Part shown: one piece after another, positions 8,410-16,995 of the stretch
Layout: each line of letters begins with the position of its first letter
How positions within the stretch are numbered: the first letter of the stretch is position 1
NCBI RefSeq assembly: GCF_030680185.1
Contig: NZ_JAUXVZ010000011.1
Coordinates: forward strand, 62,001-126,000
DNA length: 64,000 nt
Direction: 5' to 3'
Source of the DNA: Phenylobacterium sp.
GTDB lineage: Bacteria; Pseudomonadota; Alphaproteobacteria; Caulobacterales; Caulobacteraceae
Notes under the pieces: model-generated
The model's input: only the letters and a program-made list of their open reading frames with translations
Told to the model about the DNA's origin: nothing
The model's database searches: none
Translations under genes and position numbers: made by a program

Positions 8410-10952
8410 GCGGCGGTTCCGGTCCGTCGCGCCGCCGTTTCAACGCTGACCGTCTGGCGCACCGGCAGGGAGAAGCCCACCGTGGTGCCTTCGCCAGGGG
8501 CGCTGCGGATGTCCAGCGAGCCGCCGTGCATCTCAACCAACGACTTGGTCAGCGCGAGGCCGAGGCCTGTGCCCTGCTGGGTCTTGGAATGCTGGCTTTC
8601 GATCTGTTCGAAGGGCTTGGCCAGCCGCGCCAGATCCTCTGGGGCGATGCCGATGCCGGTGTCCTTGACGCTGATGCGGACCCGCTCGCCGGTGGGGTCG
8701 GGGCGGGCGTCGGCGCGGACCGTGATGCGGCCGCCCCGCGGCGTGAACTTGATGGCGTTGGAGAGCAGGTTGAGCAGCACCTGTTTGACGGCCCGGTAGT
8801 CGGCTTCGACCTCCGGCAGGTCGCGGGGGAATTCCAGATCCACCGCGAGGCCCGCGCTCTCGGCCCGGTTGCGGACCAGGCGCGCGGCGTCCTCGACCAC
8901 GTCCTCGAGCGTCAGGGGCTCGAACTTCAGGTTCATCTTGCCGGCCTCGATCTTGGACATGTCGAGGATGTCGTTGATCAGGGCCAGCAGATGCTGGCCC
9001 GACGAGAGGATGTCGCCGCAGTATTCCTTGTAGCGCGGGTCGCCCAGGGGCCCGAACATCTCGCCGACCATGATCTCGGAGAAGCCGTTGATGGCGTTGA
9101 GCGGGGTCCGAAGCTCGTGACTCATATTGGCCAGGAACTCGCTCTTGGCCTTGTTGGCCCCCTCGGCGCGGACCTTTTCGGCCTCATATTTGCGGGCCAG
9201 TTCCGACAGCTGTTCCTGGCTGCGCTCCAGGCTGACGACGACCTTCTGCAGGGCCTCTTCGTTCAGCCGGCGGGCCTCTTCCTGGGTCTTGATGGCGGTG
9301 ATGTCGGCCGCCGTCATCACCAGGCCGCCCTCGGCCGTGCGACGCTCTGAAATCTGAATCCAGCGGCCGTCGTTCAGCTCGGCTTCGCGCACCCCACGCC
9401 GGCCGTCGGCGGCGGGCTGTTCCTGGCGGATCGCCAGCTGGGCGAAGCGGTTGACCTGGTCGCGCGACGCGCCGGGCTTGAGCAGGCGGGCCTCCAGCGA
9501 GAAGACGCTGCGATAGTTGCGATTGCACATCAGCAGGCGGCCGTGGCGGTCCCACAGAACGAACGCCTCGGACACGCTCTCGATGGCGTCGCGCAGGCGG
9601 TTTTCGGCCGCCTGGGCGCGGGCCTGGGCCATGCGTTCCTCGGTGACGTCCAGGGCGACGCCGATGATCCTGACGAAGCCGCCCTCGTCGGATCGGCCGA
9701 AGGCCTGGCCGCGGGCGTCGACCCACAGCGGCCGCTCCCCCGGCGCGCCGGGCACCCGGAACGACACGTCGAACGCGCCATAGAGGGCTGCGGTGGCCAG
9801 GGCCTGACGCACCCGCTCGCGATGATCCGGGGAGACGCGCTCCAGCACCTCCTGGCCGCCGACCACGCCGCCGCCGCCCCAGCCCAGCATCCCGCCGGTG
9901 ACGTCGGAGAGGAACACCTCGTCGGTGACCAGGTCCCATTCCCAGATACCGCAACGGGCGGCCTCGACGGCCATCCGGAAGCGCTGCTCGCTGTCATAGA
10001 AGGCCTGCTGGGCGTCCTCGACCTTCCGGCTTTGGACGAACAACAGCAGGCCCAGCATGAAGGCGACGCCCAGGGGGATCAGCACCCAGCCAAGCTGCTC
10101 CTGCGCCGACAGCAATTCCATGGGATCGGCGTCTGCGCCGGCGATCGCCAGAAGGGCGCCCCCCAGCGCCGGCTGGCTGGCGATCTGCAGGTTCGAGCCA
10201 TCCGGCGCCTTGGCCCGCGCCAGACGTCCGGCGCGAAGCGCCCCTGGCGTCATGCCAAAGCCCGACAACAGGCTGTCGGCCTGGGCGACGCCGCCGTCGC
10301 CGACCGCGCTCAGCACGAGGCCCTTGTCCGAGACGATCGCAGCTGGCGACTGGCCGGCAAGGTGGTTGGCAAGGCGCGCAGGATCGCCGGCGATCAGAAT
10401 CCAGCGGCGGCCCAGCGGCGTGGCCGCGGCCGTCGCCCCGATTAGGGTTGGGCGCTCGGCGGCGGCGACCCCAAACCAGACCGCCTGTCGGGCGGCGTCG
10501 GCCTGGGCGGCCAGTTCGGGCCAGTCGGCGCCAGAGGCTGATCCCGTGAGGGCGAGCACGCCGGTGGTGTCCACCACCGCAACGGCCGCCCCGGCGCCCG
10601 AGGTGACCCGGAGCGCAGTCTCGGCCGCCGCCAGGGGCGCGTCCGGACGGGCTTCGAGGGCGTCGCGGGCCGCCAGCAGGCCGCCCTGCAGCGCGGCGGC
10701 CTCGGCGTCCAGTCGCGCAGCAAGCGCCTCGGCGCGGCTGGGCAGCACGACGCCCAGTTGGCTGACGCTGGTGGGTTCGCTCTCAATGCGGGCGACGGCG
10801 AAGGCGGTGTAGACGGCCATCAGCAATAGGGTGGTCAGGATCGCCACCCGCGCGAACGCGAACGTCGGCGGCGGCCGGGAGCCTGGGGTCACATCCCCGC
10901 CGCGACGCCGGCCCTGTGTCCGAGCCGCGCTCTTGCGTCCGCGTCCGGCCAA
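8406..10952 (-). CDS. pleC: PleC-like hybrid-less PAS sensor histidine kinase
   Basis: 848 residues from TTG 10952, with GGAG eight bases upstream. Two membrane helices (about 33-54 and 287-306) enclose a large periplasmic domain. Two PAS domains follow (about 318-440 and 450-555), then HisKA with His612 in MSHELRTPLNAINGFSEIM and a HATPase domain with NLLSNAIKFT, DTGIGIA and GTGLGLALTKS. Length and histidine position agree closely with Caulobacter PleC (842 residues, His610 from memory), the kinase/phosphatase that acts on DivK and PleD in polar development. No receiver domain is present, also as in PleC. Other PAS kinases of the DivJ/PleC/CckA group share the core, so identity needs a phylogeny. 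Confidence 0.78.
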   Translation of the reverse strand: MAGRGRKSAARTQGRRRGGDVTPGSRPPPTFAFARVAILTTLLLMAVYTAFAVARIESEPTSVSQLGVVLPSRAEALAARLDAEAAALQGGLLAARDALEARPDAPLAAAETALRVTSGAGAAVAVVDTTGVLALTGSASGADWPELAAQADAARQAVWFGVAAAERPTLIGATAAATPLGRRWILIAGDPARLANHLAGQSPAAIVSDKGLVLSAVGDGGVAQADSLLSGFGMTPGALRAGRLARAKAPDGSNLQIASQPALGGALLAIAGADADPMELLSAQEQLGWVLIPLGVAFMLGLLLFVQSRKVEDAQQAFYDSEQRFRMAVEAARCGIWEWDLVTDEVFLSDVTGGMLGWGGGGVVGGQEVLERVSPDHRERVRQALATAALYGAFDVSFRVPGAPGERPLWVDARGQAFGRSDEGGFVRIIGVALDVTEERMAQARAQAAENRLRDAIESVSEAFVLWDRHGRLLMCNRNYRSVFSLEARLLKPGASRDQVNRFAQLAIRQEQPAADGRRGVREAELNDGRWIQISERRTAEGGLVMTAADITAIKTQEEARRLNEEALQKVVVSLERSQEQLSELARKYEAEKVRAEGANKAKSEFLANMSHELRTPLNAINGFSEIMVGEMFGPLGDPRYKEYCGDILSSGQHLLALINDILDMSKIEAGKMNLKFEPLTLEDVVEDAARLVRNRAESAGLAVDLEFPRDLPEVEADYRAVKQVLLNLLSNAIKFTPRGGRITVRADARPDPTGERVRISVKDTGIGIAPEDLARLAKPFEQIESQHSKTQQGTGLGLALTKSLVEMHGGSLDIRSAPGEGTTVGFSLPVRQTVSVETAARRTGTAA

Positions 10953-10980
10953 GCCCGCCGCTCCTTGCCCTCAAAAAATC

Positions 10981-11033
10981 GAGTCACCCCGCGAAGCAGA
11001 GTCTAGGCGCGCGGACTCATCACGTCACGAGTC
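10981..11033. promoter_or_regulatory. cluster of four GANTC sites upstream of the PleC-like kinase
   Basis: GANTC occurs at 10981-10985, 10999-11003, 11014-11018 and 11029-11033, all within 53 bases and 29-81 bases upstream of the kinase start. GANTC is the target of the cell-cycle methyltransferase CcrM, and GcrA acts at promoters with such sites. One site per 256 bases is the random expectation, and fewer in GC-rich DNA. A single TTAA half-site lies at about 11063. A cell-cycle-controlled promoter is inferred. Confidence 0.5.
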
Positions 11034-11120
11034 ATACCGTCGCGCTTGTGGGCGGATCGTCTCTTAACGTCCTGATCGCCGGCCGCGCGCAGAGATCGGC
11101 GCCGGCGACCAGGGCGAGGA

Positions 11121-13742
11121 TCAGTCTTCGGCCAGGGCGCGGGAGGCCAGTTCGTAGACGTTCTTGGACAGGCTGGGCTGGGCCACGATCCGCTCCAGTT
11201 GCCCGCGCATGAGGGCGCCCAGATCGGGCCTATATCGCCGCCAGCCTCCCAGCGGCTCCAGCAGGCGGGCCGCCGTCATGGGGTTGTACCCATCGACCAT
11301 CAGGATCTGGTCGGCGAGGAACTGGTAGCCGGCCCCGCTGGGATCGTGGAACCGGGCTGGATTGCCGGCGGCGAAGGTCCCGACCAGGGCCCGCAGGCGG
11401 TTGGGGTTCTTGGCGTCGAAGGCGGGATGGGCGGTGAGGCCCAGGACACGGCCCAGCGCGCCCTCGTCCGGCGCGCGGGCCTGCAGGGCGAACCACTTGT
11501 CGATGACCAGGGGCTCCCCCTTCCAGCGCTCATAGAAGTCGGCCAGGGCCTTTTCGAACGGCTCGCCGCCGATCTGCATCAGGGCCGAGAGGCCGCCCAT
11601 GGCGTCGGTCATGTTGCCGGCCGCCTCATAGTGGCCATAGGCGCGCTCGGCGTTCTCGGCATGGGGGTCGGTGGCCAGGATCTCCAGGGCCATGTTGCGC
11701 AGGGCGCGACGGCCTGCGCCGGCGGCGTCGGGAGAGAATTCCCCCAGGTCCTGCAGGCCGGTGTGCAGCCGGCCCAGCTCCTCGGCCAGGTGCACGGCCA
11801 GCCGGGCGCGCAGGGCGTTGCGAGCCAGATGGATGGCGGCCGGGTCGGCGGGCTGCTGAGCCAGCGCCAGCTCCGTCTCGCTGGGCAGGGACAGCAGCAG
11901 GGCCTTGAAGGCCGGGTCAGCGGCCTGGTCCGACAGGGCGCGGCCGACCGCCTCGGCATAGCGTTCCTCGCCCACCTCGTCGGGGGTCCCGGCGCTGCGG
12001 GCCAGCATCAGGTCGCGGGCCAGGTCCTGGCCGGCTTCCCAGCGGTTGAACAGGTCCGGATCGGCGGCCAGCTGGACATAGCGGTCCTTGGGCGCAGCGT
12101 CCGTGGTCAGCACCACGGGCGCCGAGAAGCCACGCAGGGCGGAGAGCACGGGTTCGCGGTCAACGCCGGTCAGGGTGACGCTGGTCTTGGCGGCGTTCAG
12201 CACGACGACGGTCTCGTCGGTGGCCTGGCCATCGCGTTCGAAGGCCAGCGTGCGGCCTTCGCCATCGAGCAGGCCCAGCCGCACCGGAATGGGCAGGGGC
12301 TTCTTGCTGGCCTGGCCAGGCGTCGGCGGCGTGGTCTGGCTCAGGTCGAGCCTGAGGGTCTGGGCGTCGGCGTCATAGGTGCGACGAACGTCCAGGCGGG
12401 GCGTGCCGGCCTGTTCGTACCAGGCGAAGAAGTCGGTCAGATCCTGGCCAGACGCCTCGGCGAAGCATTCGATGAAGGCCTCGACCGTGGTGGCGTGGCC
12501 ATCCCAGCGGTCGAAATAGAGATCCATGCCCTTTCGGAAGGCCTCGGCCCCGATCAGGGTCTTGAGCATGCCGATGACCTCGGAGCCCTTCTCGTAGATG
12601 GTCGCAGTGTAGAAGTTGTCGATCTTCAGATAGCTCGACGGCCGCACCGGATGGGCCAGCGGCCCCTGATCCTCGGAAAACTGCCGGGCGCGCAGGGCCC
12701 TCACGTCCTTGATCCGCTGGACGGCGGCGCCGCGCATGTCGGCCGAGAAGCTCTGGTCGCGGAAGACGGTCAGGCCTTCCTTCAGGCACAGCTGGAACCA
12801 GTCGCGGCAGGTGATGCGGTCGCCGGTCCAGTTGTGGAAATATTCGTGGGCGACGACGCTCTCGATCCGCTCATAGTCGAAGTCGGTGGCCGTCGCCTGG
12901 TCGGCCAGCAGGAGCGAGGAGTTGAAGATGTTCAGCCCCTTGTTCTCCATGGCGCCGAAGTTGAAGTCCCGCACGGCGACGATCATGAAGAGGTCGAGGT
13001 CGTATTCGCGGCCGAACGCCTCTTCGTCCCACTTCATCGAGCGCTTCAGGGCGTCCATGGCGTAGACCGCGCGGTCGGCCATGCCCGGATCGACATAGAT
13101 GCGCAGGTCCACCTTGCGGCCGCTCATGGTGACGAGGCTGTCCTCCAGCACGTCGAGCTCGCCGGCCACCAGGGCGAACAGATAGCAGGGCTTGGGGAAG
13201 GGGTCGTTCCACACGGCGTAGTGACGGCCATCCGGCGTCTGGCCCGACTCCATCAGGTTGCCGTTGGACAACAGGCGCTGGAAGGCCTTGTCGGCGGTCA
13301 TCCGCACGGTGAATTTCGACAACACGTCGGGGCGGTCGGGATACCAGGTGATCTTGCGGAAGCCCTCGGCCTCGCACTGGGTGCAGAACCGGCCGCCGGA
13401 CATGTAGAGGCCGTCCAGCGAGGTGTTGGCGGCCGGATCGATCTCGACCTCGGTCTCCAGCACGAAGACATCGGGGACGTCGGCGACGGTCAGATATTCG
13501 GCGTCGATGACCCGGTCGGCCTCGGCCAGGACGCGGCCGTCGATGGCCACCGAGATCGGGGTCAGCCGCTCGCCGTTCAGGACCAGGGGATCGGCGTGGT
13601 CGCCATTGCGGCGCAGGCTGAGCCTGGCCTTCACCCGGGTGGCGCTGGGCTGCAGGTCGAAGTCCAGATGGATCTCGTCCACCAGGAAGGCCGGCGGGCG
13701 ATAGTCGGACAGGCGGATCGGCTGGGGCGTTTCGGTGCGCAT
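11121..13742 (-). CDS. pepN: aminopeptidase N (M1 family)
   Basis: 873 residues, the usual length of bacterial PepN. The exopeptidase motif GAMEN is present (FGAMENKGLNIF, about residue 265), and the zinc site is HEYFHNW with the third ligand Glu in LCLKEGLTVFRDQ. These identify the M1 metallopeptidases that remove N-terminal residues from peptides in the cytoplasm. The C-terminal half is the helical DUF3458-type domain. It lies upstream of, and on the same strand as, the PleC-like kinase, separated by about 170 bases. Confidence 0.95.
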   Translation of the reverse strand: MRTETPQPIRLSDYRPPAFLVDEIHLDFDLQPSATRVKARLSLRRNGDHADPLVLNGERLTPISVAIDGRVLAEADRVIDAEYLTVADVPDVFVLETEVEIDPAANTSLDGLYMSGGRFCTQCEAEGFRKITWYPDRPDVLSKFTVRMTADKAFQRLLSNGNLMESGQTPDGRHYAVWNDPFPKPCYLFALVAGELDVLEDSLVTMSGRKVDLRIYVDPGMADRAVYAMDALKRSMKWDEEAFGREYDLDLFMIVAVRDFNFGAMENKGLNIFNSSLLLADQATATDFDYERIESVVAHEYFHNWTGDRITCRDWFQLCLKEGLTVFRDQSFSADMRGAAVQRIKDVRALRARQFSEDQGPLAHPVRPSSYLKIDNFYTATIYEKGSEVIGMLKTLIGAEAFRKGMDLYFDRWDGHATTVEAFIECFAEASGQDLTDFFAWYEQAGTPRLDVRRTYDADAQTLRLDLSQTTPPTPGQASKKPLPIPVRLGLLDGEGRTLAFERDGQATDETVVVLNAAKTSVTLTGVDREPVLSALRGFSAPVVLTTDAAPKDRYVQLAADPDLFNRWEAGQDLARDLMLARSAGTPDEVGEERYAEAVGRALSDQAADPAFKALLLSLPSETELALAQQPADPAAIHLARNALRARLAVHLAEELGRLHTGLQDLGEFSPDAAGAGRRALRNMALEILATDPHAENAERAYGHYEAAGNMTDAMGGLSALMQIGGEPFEKALADFYERWKGEPLVIDKWFALQARAPDEGALGRVLGLTAHPAFDAKNPNRLRALVGTFAAGNPARFHDPSGAGYQFLADQILMVDGYNPMTAARLLEPLGGWRRYRPDLGALMRGQLERIVAQPSLSKNVYELASRALAED

Positions 13743-13799
13743 CCCAACGATGTAAACCTGCAGGGCGGCCCTCGCCAGAGGCGGCGAGGCGCCAGGGCC

Positions 13800-14372
13800 T
13801 CAGGCGGCGTCTTCTGCGGCTTCCGGCGGCGCCTCGGCGGCGGCGGGAATCTGCTGCAGGAACCGGTCCACCTTGCGGGCCTCCTCGGCCAGGCGGCGGA
13901 TTTCCGGCGGGGCGTCCTCCGGCGCCTCGTCCACCAGGGCCGCCAGGTGCCGCGAGATCGACAGCAGTCGGCGGGTCGAGGCGATCAGCCGGGCCTGGAA
14001 CTCGATCTTCAGGGGATCGCGGTCGTACTCCGCGCCAGGCACCCGCCAGCCGCCCCAGTCATTGGCGTCGGTGACCACCACCGGATAGGTGCCGGGATAG
14101 GGGTGATGGGCGCAATCGTCAGGCTGCTGCCACTTGTTGCGGGCCCGCAGGAGCCGCCAGCTGGGCTCATCGTCGTTGATCAGATCCTGGCTCGATTGCT
14201 CGGGGCGAAGCTCATGGGCGTGGAAATCGCGGCCCAGGCCCACGTCATAGGTCACGCGCACGGGCTCATCGAAGCCGCGGGCCCAGACCGGCACGATCTT
14301 TTCGATCACCGCCCAGGCGCCGACGCTTTCGACCCAGACCTTTTGATTACGTTGGAAGACAGCCTTGGCCAT
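13800..14372 (-). CDS. conserved hypothetical cytoplasmic protein
   Basis: 190 residues from ATG 14372 (MAKAVFQRN); GTG codons at 14384-14376 would add up to four residues. No signal peptide, membrane helix or motif is recognised. The first half contains aromatic and basic segments (ESVGAWAVIEKIVPVWARG) and a mention-worthy WGGWRVPGAEYDRDPLKIEF stretch. The last third is an acidic, Ala/Pro-rich tail that may be disordered. It sits 57 bases upstream of pepN on the same strand and may be cotranscribed with it. Codon use looks like that of its neighbours, which supports a real gene. Confidence 0.65.
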   Translation of the reverse strand: MAKAVFQRNQKVWVESVGAWAVIEKIVPVWARGFDEPVRVTYDVGLGRDFHAHELRPEQSSQDLINDDEPSWRLLRARNKWQQPDDCAHHPYPGTYPVVVTDANDWGGWRVPGAEYDRDPLKIEFQARLIASTRRLLSISRHLAALVDEAPEDAPPEIRRLAEEARKVDRFLQQIPAAAEAPPEAAEDAA

Positions 14373-14415
14373 ACGCACCACCACACAGAATTTCGTCCAT
14401 AAGACCCTGAAATCC

Positions 14416-14430
14416 TTGACGCGAGGTCAA
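14416..14430. promoter_or_regulatory. inverted repeat overlapping a possible promoter
   Basis: TTGAC-GCGAG-GTCAA is a perfect 5-base inverted repeat with a 5-base spacer. Its left arm could also serve as a -35 box (TTGACG). It lies 79 bases before the first acyl-CoA dehydrogenase gene in a divergent region, so it is a candidate operator for a TetR- or MarR-type regulator. Short repeats of this size can arise by chance. Confidence 0.3.
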
Positions 14431-14508
14431 TCTTTCCACGCCGGCTGCGATGCGTATGGTGGGGGTTCAGGGAAACGCAGACGCCGCAAACCGGCGGGAT
14501 AGACGGGC

Positions 14509-15627
14509 ATGAATTTCGATTTTTCCGACGACCAGAAGTTTCTGAAGGGCGAGGCGCGCAAGTTCCTCGACGCCCAGTGCCCCACCAGCCGGGTGCGAAA
14601 GGTCCTCGACGAGGACGGCCGGGCCTATGACGAGGATCTGTGGAAGGCCGTGGTCGGTCAGGGCTGGCTCGGCGCGGCCATTCCCGAGGAGTACAACGGC
14701 CTGGGCCTCGGTCGGCTGGAGCTGTGCGTGATCGCCGAGGAGTTGGGCCGCGCGGTGGCCCCGATCCCGTTCGCCTCCACCGTCTACTTCCTGGCCGAGG
14801 CGATCATGCTGGCGGGTTCGGACGAGCAGAAGGCTGATCTGCTGCCGCGCATCGCCGCCGGCGAAGTCATCGGCGCCATGGCGGTGTCCGAGGGCCCCGG
14901 CGTCACCACCGCTTCGACCCTGCAGTCCACCGTAGAGGGCGGCAAGCTCAATGGCGTCAAGCTGCCGGTCACCGATGGCGACATCGCCACTGTCGCCCTG
15001 GTGCTGGCCAAGGAGAATGGCCGGCCTAGCCTGTTCATCGCCGACCTCACTGATGGTTCGGTGACGCGGGACTCGCTCAAGACCCTGGACCCGACCCGGG
15101 ATGCGGCGCGCCTGACCTTCAAGGACGCGCCCGTCAAACGCCTCGGCGAGGCTGGCCAGGGCCTGGAACTGCTGGAGCAGATCAATGACCGCGCCGCGGT
15201 CCTGCTGGCCTTCGAACAGTGCGGCGGCGCCGACCGCTGCCTGGAGATGGCCAAGGGCTACGCCCTGGAACGCTACGCCTTCGGCCGGGTGATCGGCTCC
15301 TACCAGGCCATCAAGCACAAGCTGGCCGACATCTATGTGAAGAACGAGCTGGCCCGCTCCAACGCCTATTACGGCGCCTGGGCGCTCAACACCGGGGCGG
15401 CCGAACTGCCCGTGGCCGCCAGCGCCGCGCGGATCGCTGGCTCCGAGGCCTATTGGTTCGCATCCAAGGAAAACATCCAGACCCATGGGGGCATCGGCTT
15501 CACCTGGGAGATGGACTGCCATCTGCACTACCGGCGTTCGCGCCAGCTTTCCCTCGTGGCCGGGGCGCCGCGGGTCTGGAAGGAACGGCTGGTCAGCCAG
15601 CTCGAACGCCGCAACGCCGCCGCCTGA
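14509..15627 (+). CDS. acyl-CoA dehydrogenase (short form)
   Basis: 372 residues. The FAD-dependent acyl-CoA dehydrogenase fold is shown by the N-terminal helical part (MNFDFSDDQKFLKGEARKFL), the middle-domain segment IGAMAVSEGPG and the C-terminal helices with the FGRVIGSYQAIKHKLAD and THGGIGFTWEMD motifs. It catalyses alpha,beta-desaturation of acyl-CoA esters. A second family member starts 14 bases downstream. Paired genes of this kind often encode heteromeric dehydrogenases for steroid or branched side chains in actinobacteria and alphaproteobacteria, so a heteromer is plausible here. The substrate cannot be told from sequence alone. Confidence 0.9.
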   Translation: MNFDFSDDQKFLKGEARKFLDAQCPTSRVRKVLDEDGRAYDEDLWKAVVGQGWLGAAIPEEYNGLGLGRLELCVIAEELGRAVAPIPFASTVYFLAEAIMLAGSDEQKADLLPRIAAGEVIGAMAVSEGPGVTTASTLQSTVEGGKLNGVKLPVTDGDIATVALVLAKENGRPSLFIADLTDGSVTRDSLKTLDPTRDAARLTFKDAPVKRLGEAGQGLELLEQINDRAAVLLAFEQCGGADRCLEMAKGYALERYAFGRVIGSYQAIKHKLADIYVKNELARSNAYYGAWALNTGAAELPVAASAARIAGSEAYWFASKENIQTHGGIGFTWEMDCHLHYRRSRQLSLVAGAPRVWKERLVSQLERRNAAA

Positions 15628-15641
15628 TAGGGATCAAGATC

Positions 15642-16877
15642 ATGGACTTCAAAGACACCCCCGAAGAGGCCGCCTACCGCCAGCAGGTGCGCGAGTGGCT
15701 GAACGCCAACGCCCCCAAGAAGCGTGAGGGCGAGCCTGATCCGCTGGGCGAATCCAACGACGGCCTGGCCGCCTCCAAGGCCTGGCAGGCTAAGAAGGCC
15801 GCCGCGGGCTACGCCTGCATCACCTGGCCCAAGGAGTGGGGCGGGCAGGGCGGCAACCCGATCCAGCAGGTGATCTTCGGCCAGGAAGAATCCGCCTTCC
15901 CGACGCCGGGCAATCCGTTCCAGATCGGCCTGGGCATGTGCGTGCCCACCGTCATGACCTTCGCCGACGAAGAGACCAAGAAGCGCTTCGTCGGTCCCGC
16001 CATGCGCGGCGAGGAGATCTGGTGCCAGCTGTTCTCCGAGCCATCGGGCGGCTCTGACGTGGCTGGCGCCCGCACCCGGGCCGAGCGCGCCCCGGACGGG
16101 TCTGGCGACTGGATCATCAACGGCCAGAAGGTGTGGACCACCGGGGCCCAGTTCTCGGACTTCGGCATCGTCATCTGCCGCACCAATCCGGACGCGCCCA
16201 AGCACAAGGGCATGACCATGTTCTGGATCGACATGAAGGATCCGGGCGTCGAGGTGCGGCCGATCCACCAGATGTCGGGCGGCTCGGGCTTCAACGAGGT
16301 CTTCTTCACCGACCTGCGGGTCAAGGACAGCCAGCGTCTGGGCGCGGTGGACGACGGCTGGCGGGTCTCCCTGGTCACCCTGATGAACGAACGCCTGGCC
16401 GTGGGCGGGTCGTCCGGCGCCGGCTGGAGCGCCTTCATGGAGGCGGCCCGCGAGACGCCGGGCCTCGACGGCGGCGCGGCCATCAAGGACCAGGCCCTGC
16501 GGGAAAAGCTGGCCGACTGGTACGTCCAGGCCGAAGGCCTCAAGCACACCCGCAACCGCACCATGACGGCGTTGTCCAAGGGCGAAACCCCTGGCCCGGA
16601 AAGCTCCATCGGCAAGATCATCTCGGCCGTGCAGATGCAGGAGCTGGCCAATTCGGCCGTGGAGATGCTCGATCAGTACGGGATCATCAATGACCCGGCC
16701 CTGGCGCCGCTGCGCGGGGCCTTCCACGCCTCGCTGATGTCGGCCCCGGGCATGCGGATCGCTGGCGGCACCGACGAGATCCTGCGCAACATCATCGCCG
16801 AGCGCGTGCTCGGCCTGCCCGGCGACATCCGGGTGGACAAGGACGTGGCGTTCAAGGACCTGCCGACCGGGCGTTAG
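15642..16877 (+). CDS. acyl-CoA dehydrogenase (long form), partner of the preceding gene
   Basis: 411 residues from ATG 15642 (MDFKDTPEEAAYRQQVREWL). Visible family motifs are WPKEWGGQGG near the N terminus, CQLFSEPSGGSDVAG (flavin and substrate contact, middle domain), KVWTTGAQ, and the C-terminal MRIAGGTDEILRNIIAERVLGLP, which carries the flavin- and subunit-contact residues. It begins 14 bases after the shorter dehydrogenase gene and is almost certainly cotranscribed and perhaps co-assembled with it. The gene ends next to a two-hairpin repeat that separates it from a convergent glycosyltransferase. Confidence 0.92.
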   Translation: MDFKDTPEEAAYRQQVREWLNANAPKKREGEPDPLGESNDGLAASKAWQAKKAAAGYACITWPKEWGGQGGNPIQQVIFGQEESAFPTPGNPFQIGLGMCVPTVMTFADEETKKRFVGPAMRGEEIWCQLFSEPSGGSDVAGARTRAERAPDGSGDWIINGQKVWTTGAQFSDFGIVICRTNPDAPKHKGMTMFWIDMKDPGVEVRPIHQMSGGSGFNEVFFTDLRVKDSQRLGAVDDGWRVSLVTLMNERLAVGGSSGAGWSAFMEAARETPGLDGGAAIKDQALREKLADWYVQAEGLKHTRNRTMTALSKGETPGPESSIGKIISAVQMQELANSAVEMLDQYGIINDPALAPLRGAFHASLMSAPGMRIAGGTDEILRNIIAERVLGLPGDIRVDKDVAFKDLPTGR

Positions 16878-16879
16878 AC

Positions 16880-16995
16880 CTAGAGCGCGTTCCGATAAGT
16901 GGGAGCCGGTTATCGGAACAAGACGCGCTCAAGACTTAGAGTTTAGAGCCTCATTCAACGATCAGACGGTTCCGTCTGATCGCATCAGGCTCTAG
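16880..16995. repeat. two-hairpin intergenic repeat, copy 1
   Basis: Two nested stem-loops lie side by side. The first has outer arms GAGCGCG/CGCGCTC and inner arms TTCCGATAA/TTATCGGAA. The second has outer arms TAGAGCCT/AGGCTCTA and inner arms GATCAGACGG/CCGTCTGATC. The same element recurs inverted at 51062-51176. It lies between two convergent genes and probably helps to end transcription. The CTAG at its right end supplies the TAG stop codon of the minus-strand glycosyltransferase (16992-16994). Confidence 0.85.

Noticed and set aside
11199..14402. A 1067-codon plus-strand open frame antisense to pepN
   Set aside because: High-GC codon bias keeps the complementary frame open. pepN on the minus strand has all family motifs, and the antisense product is a low-complexity Gly/Ala/Gln-rich string.
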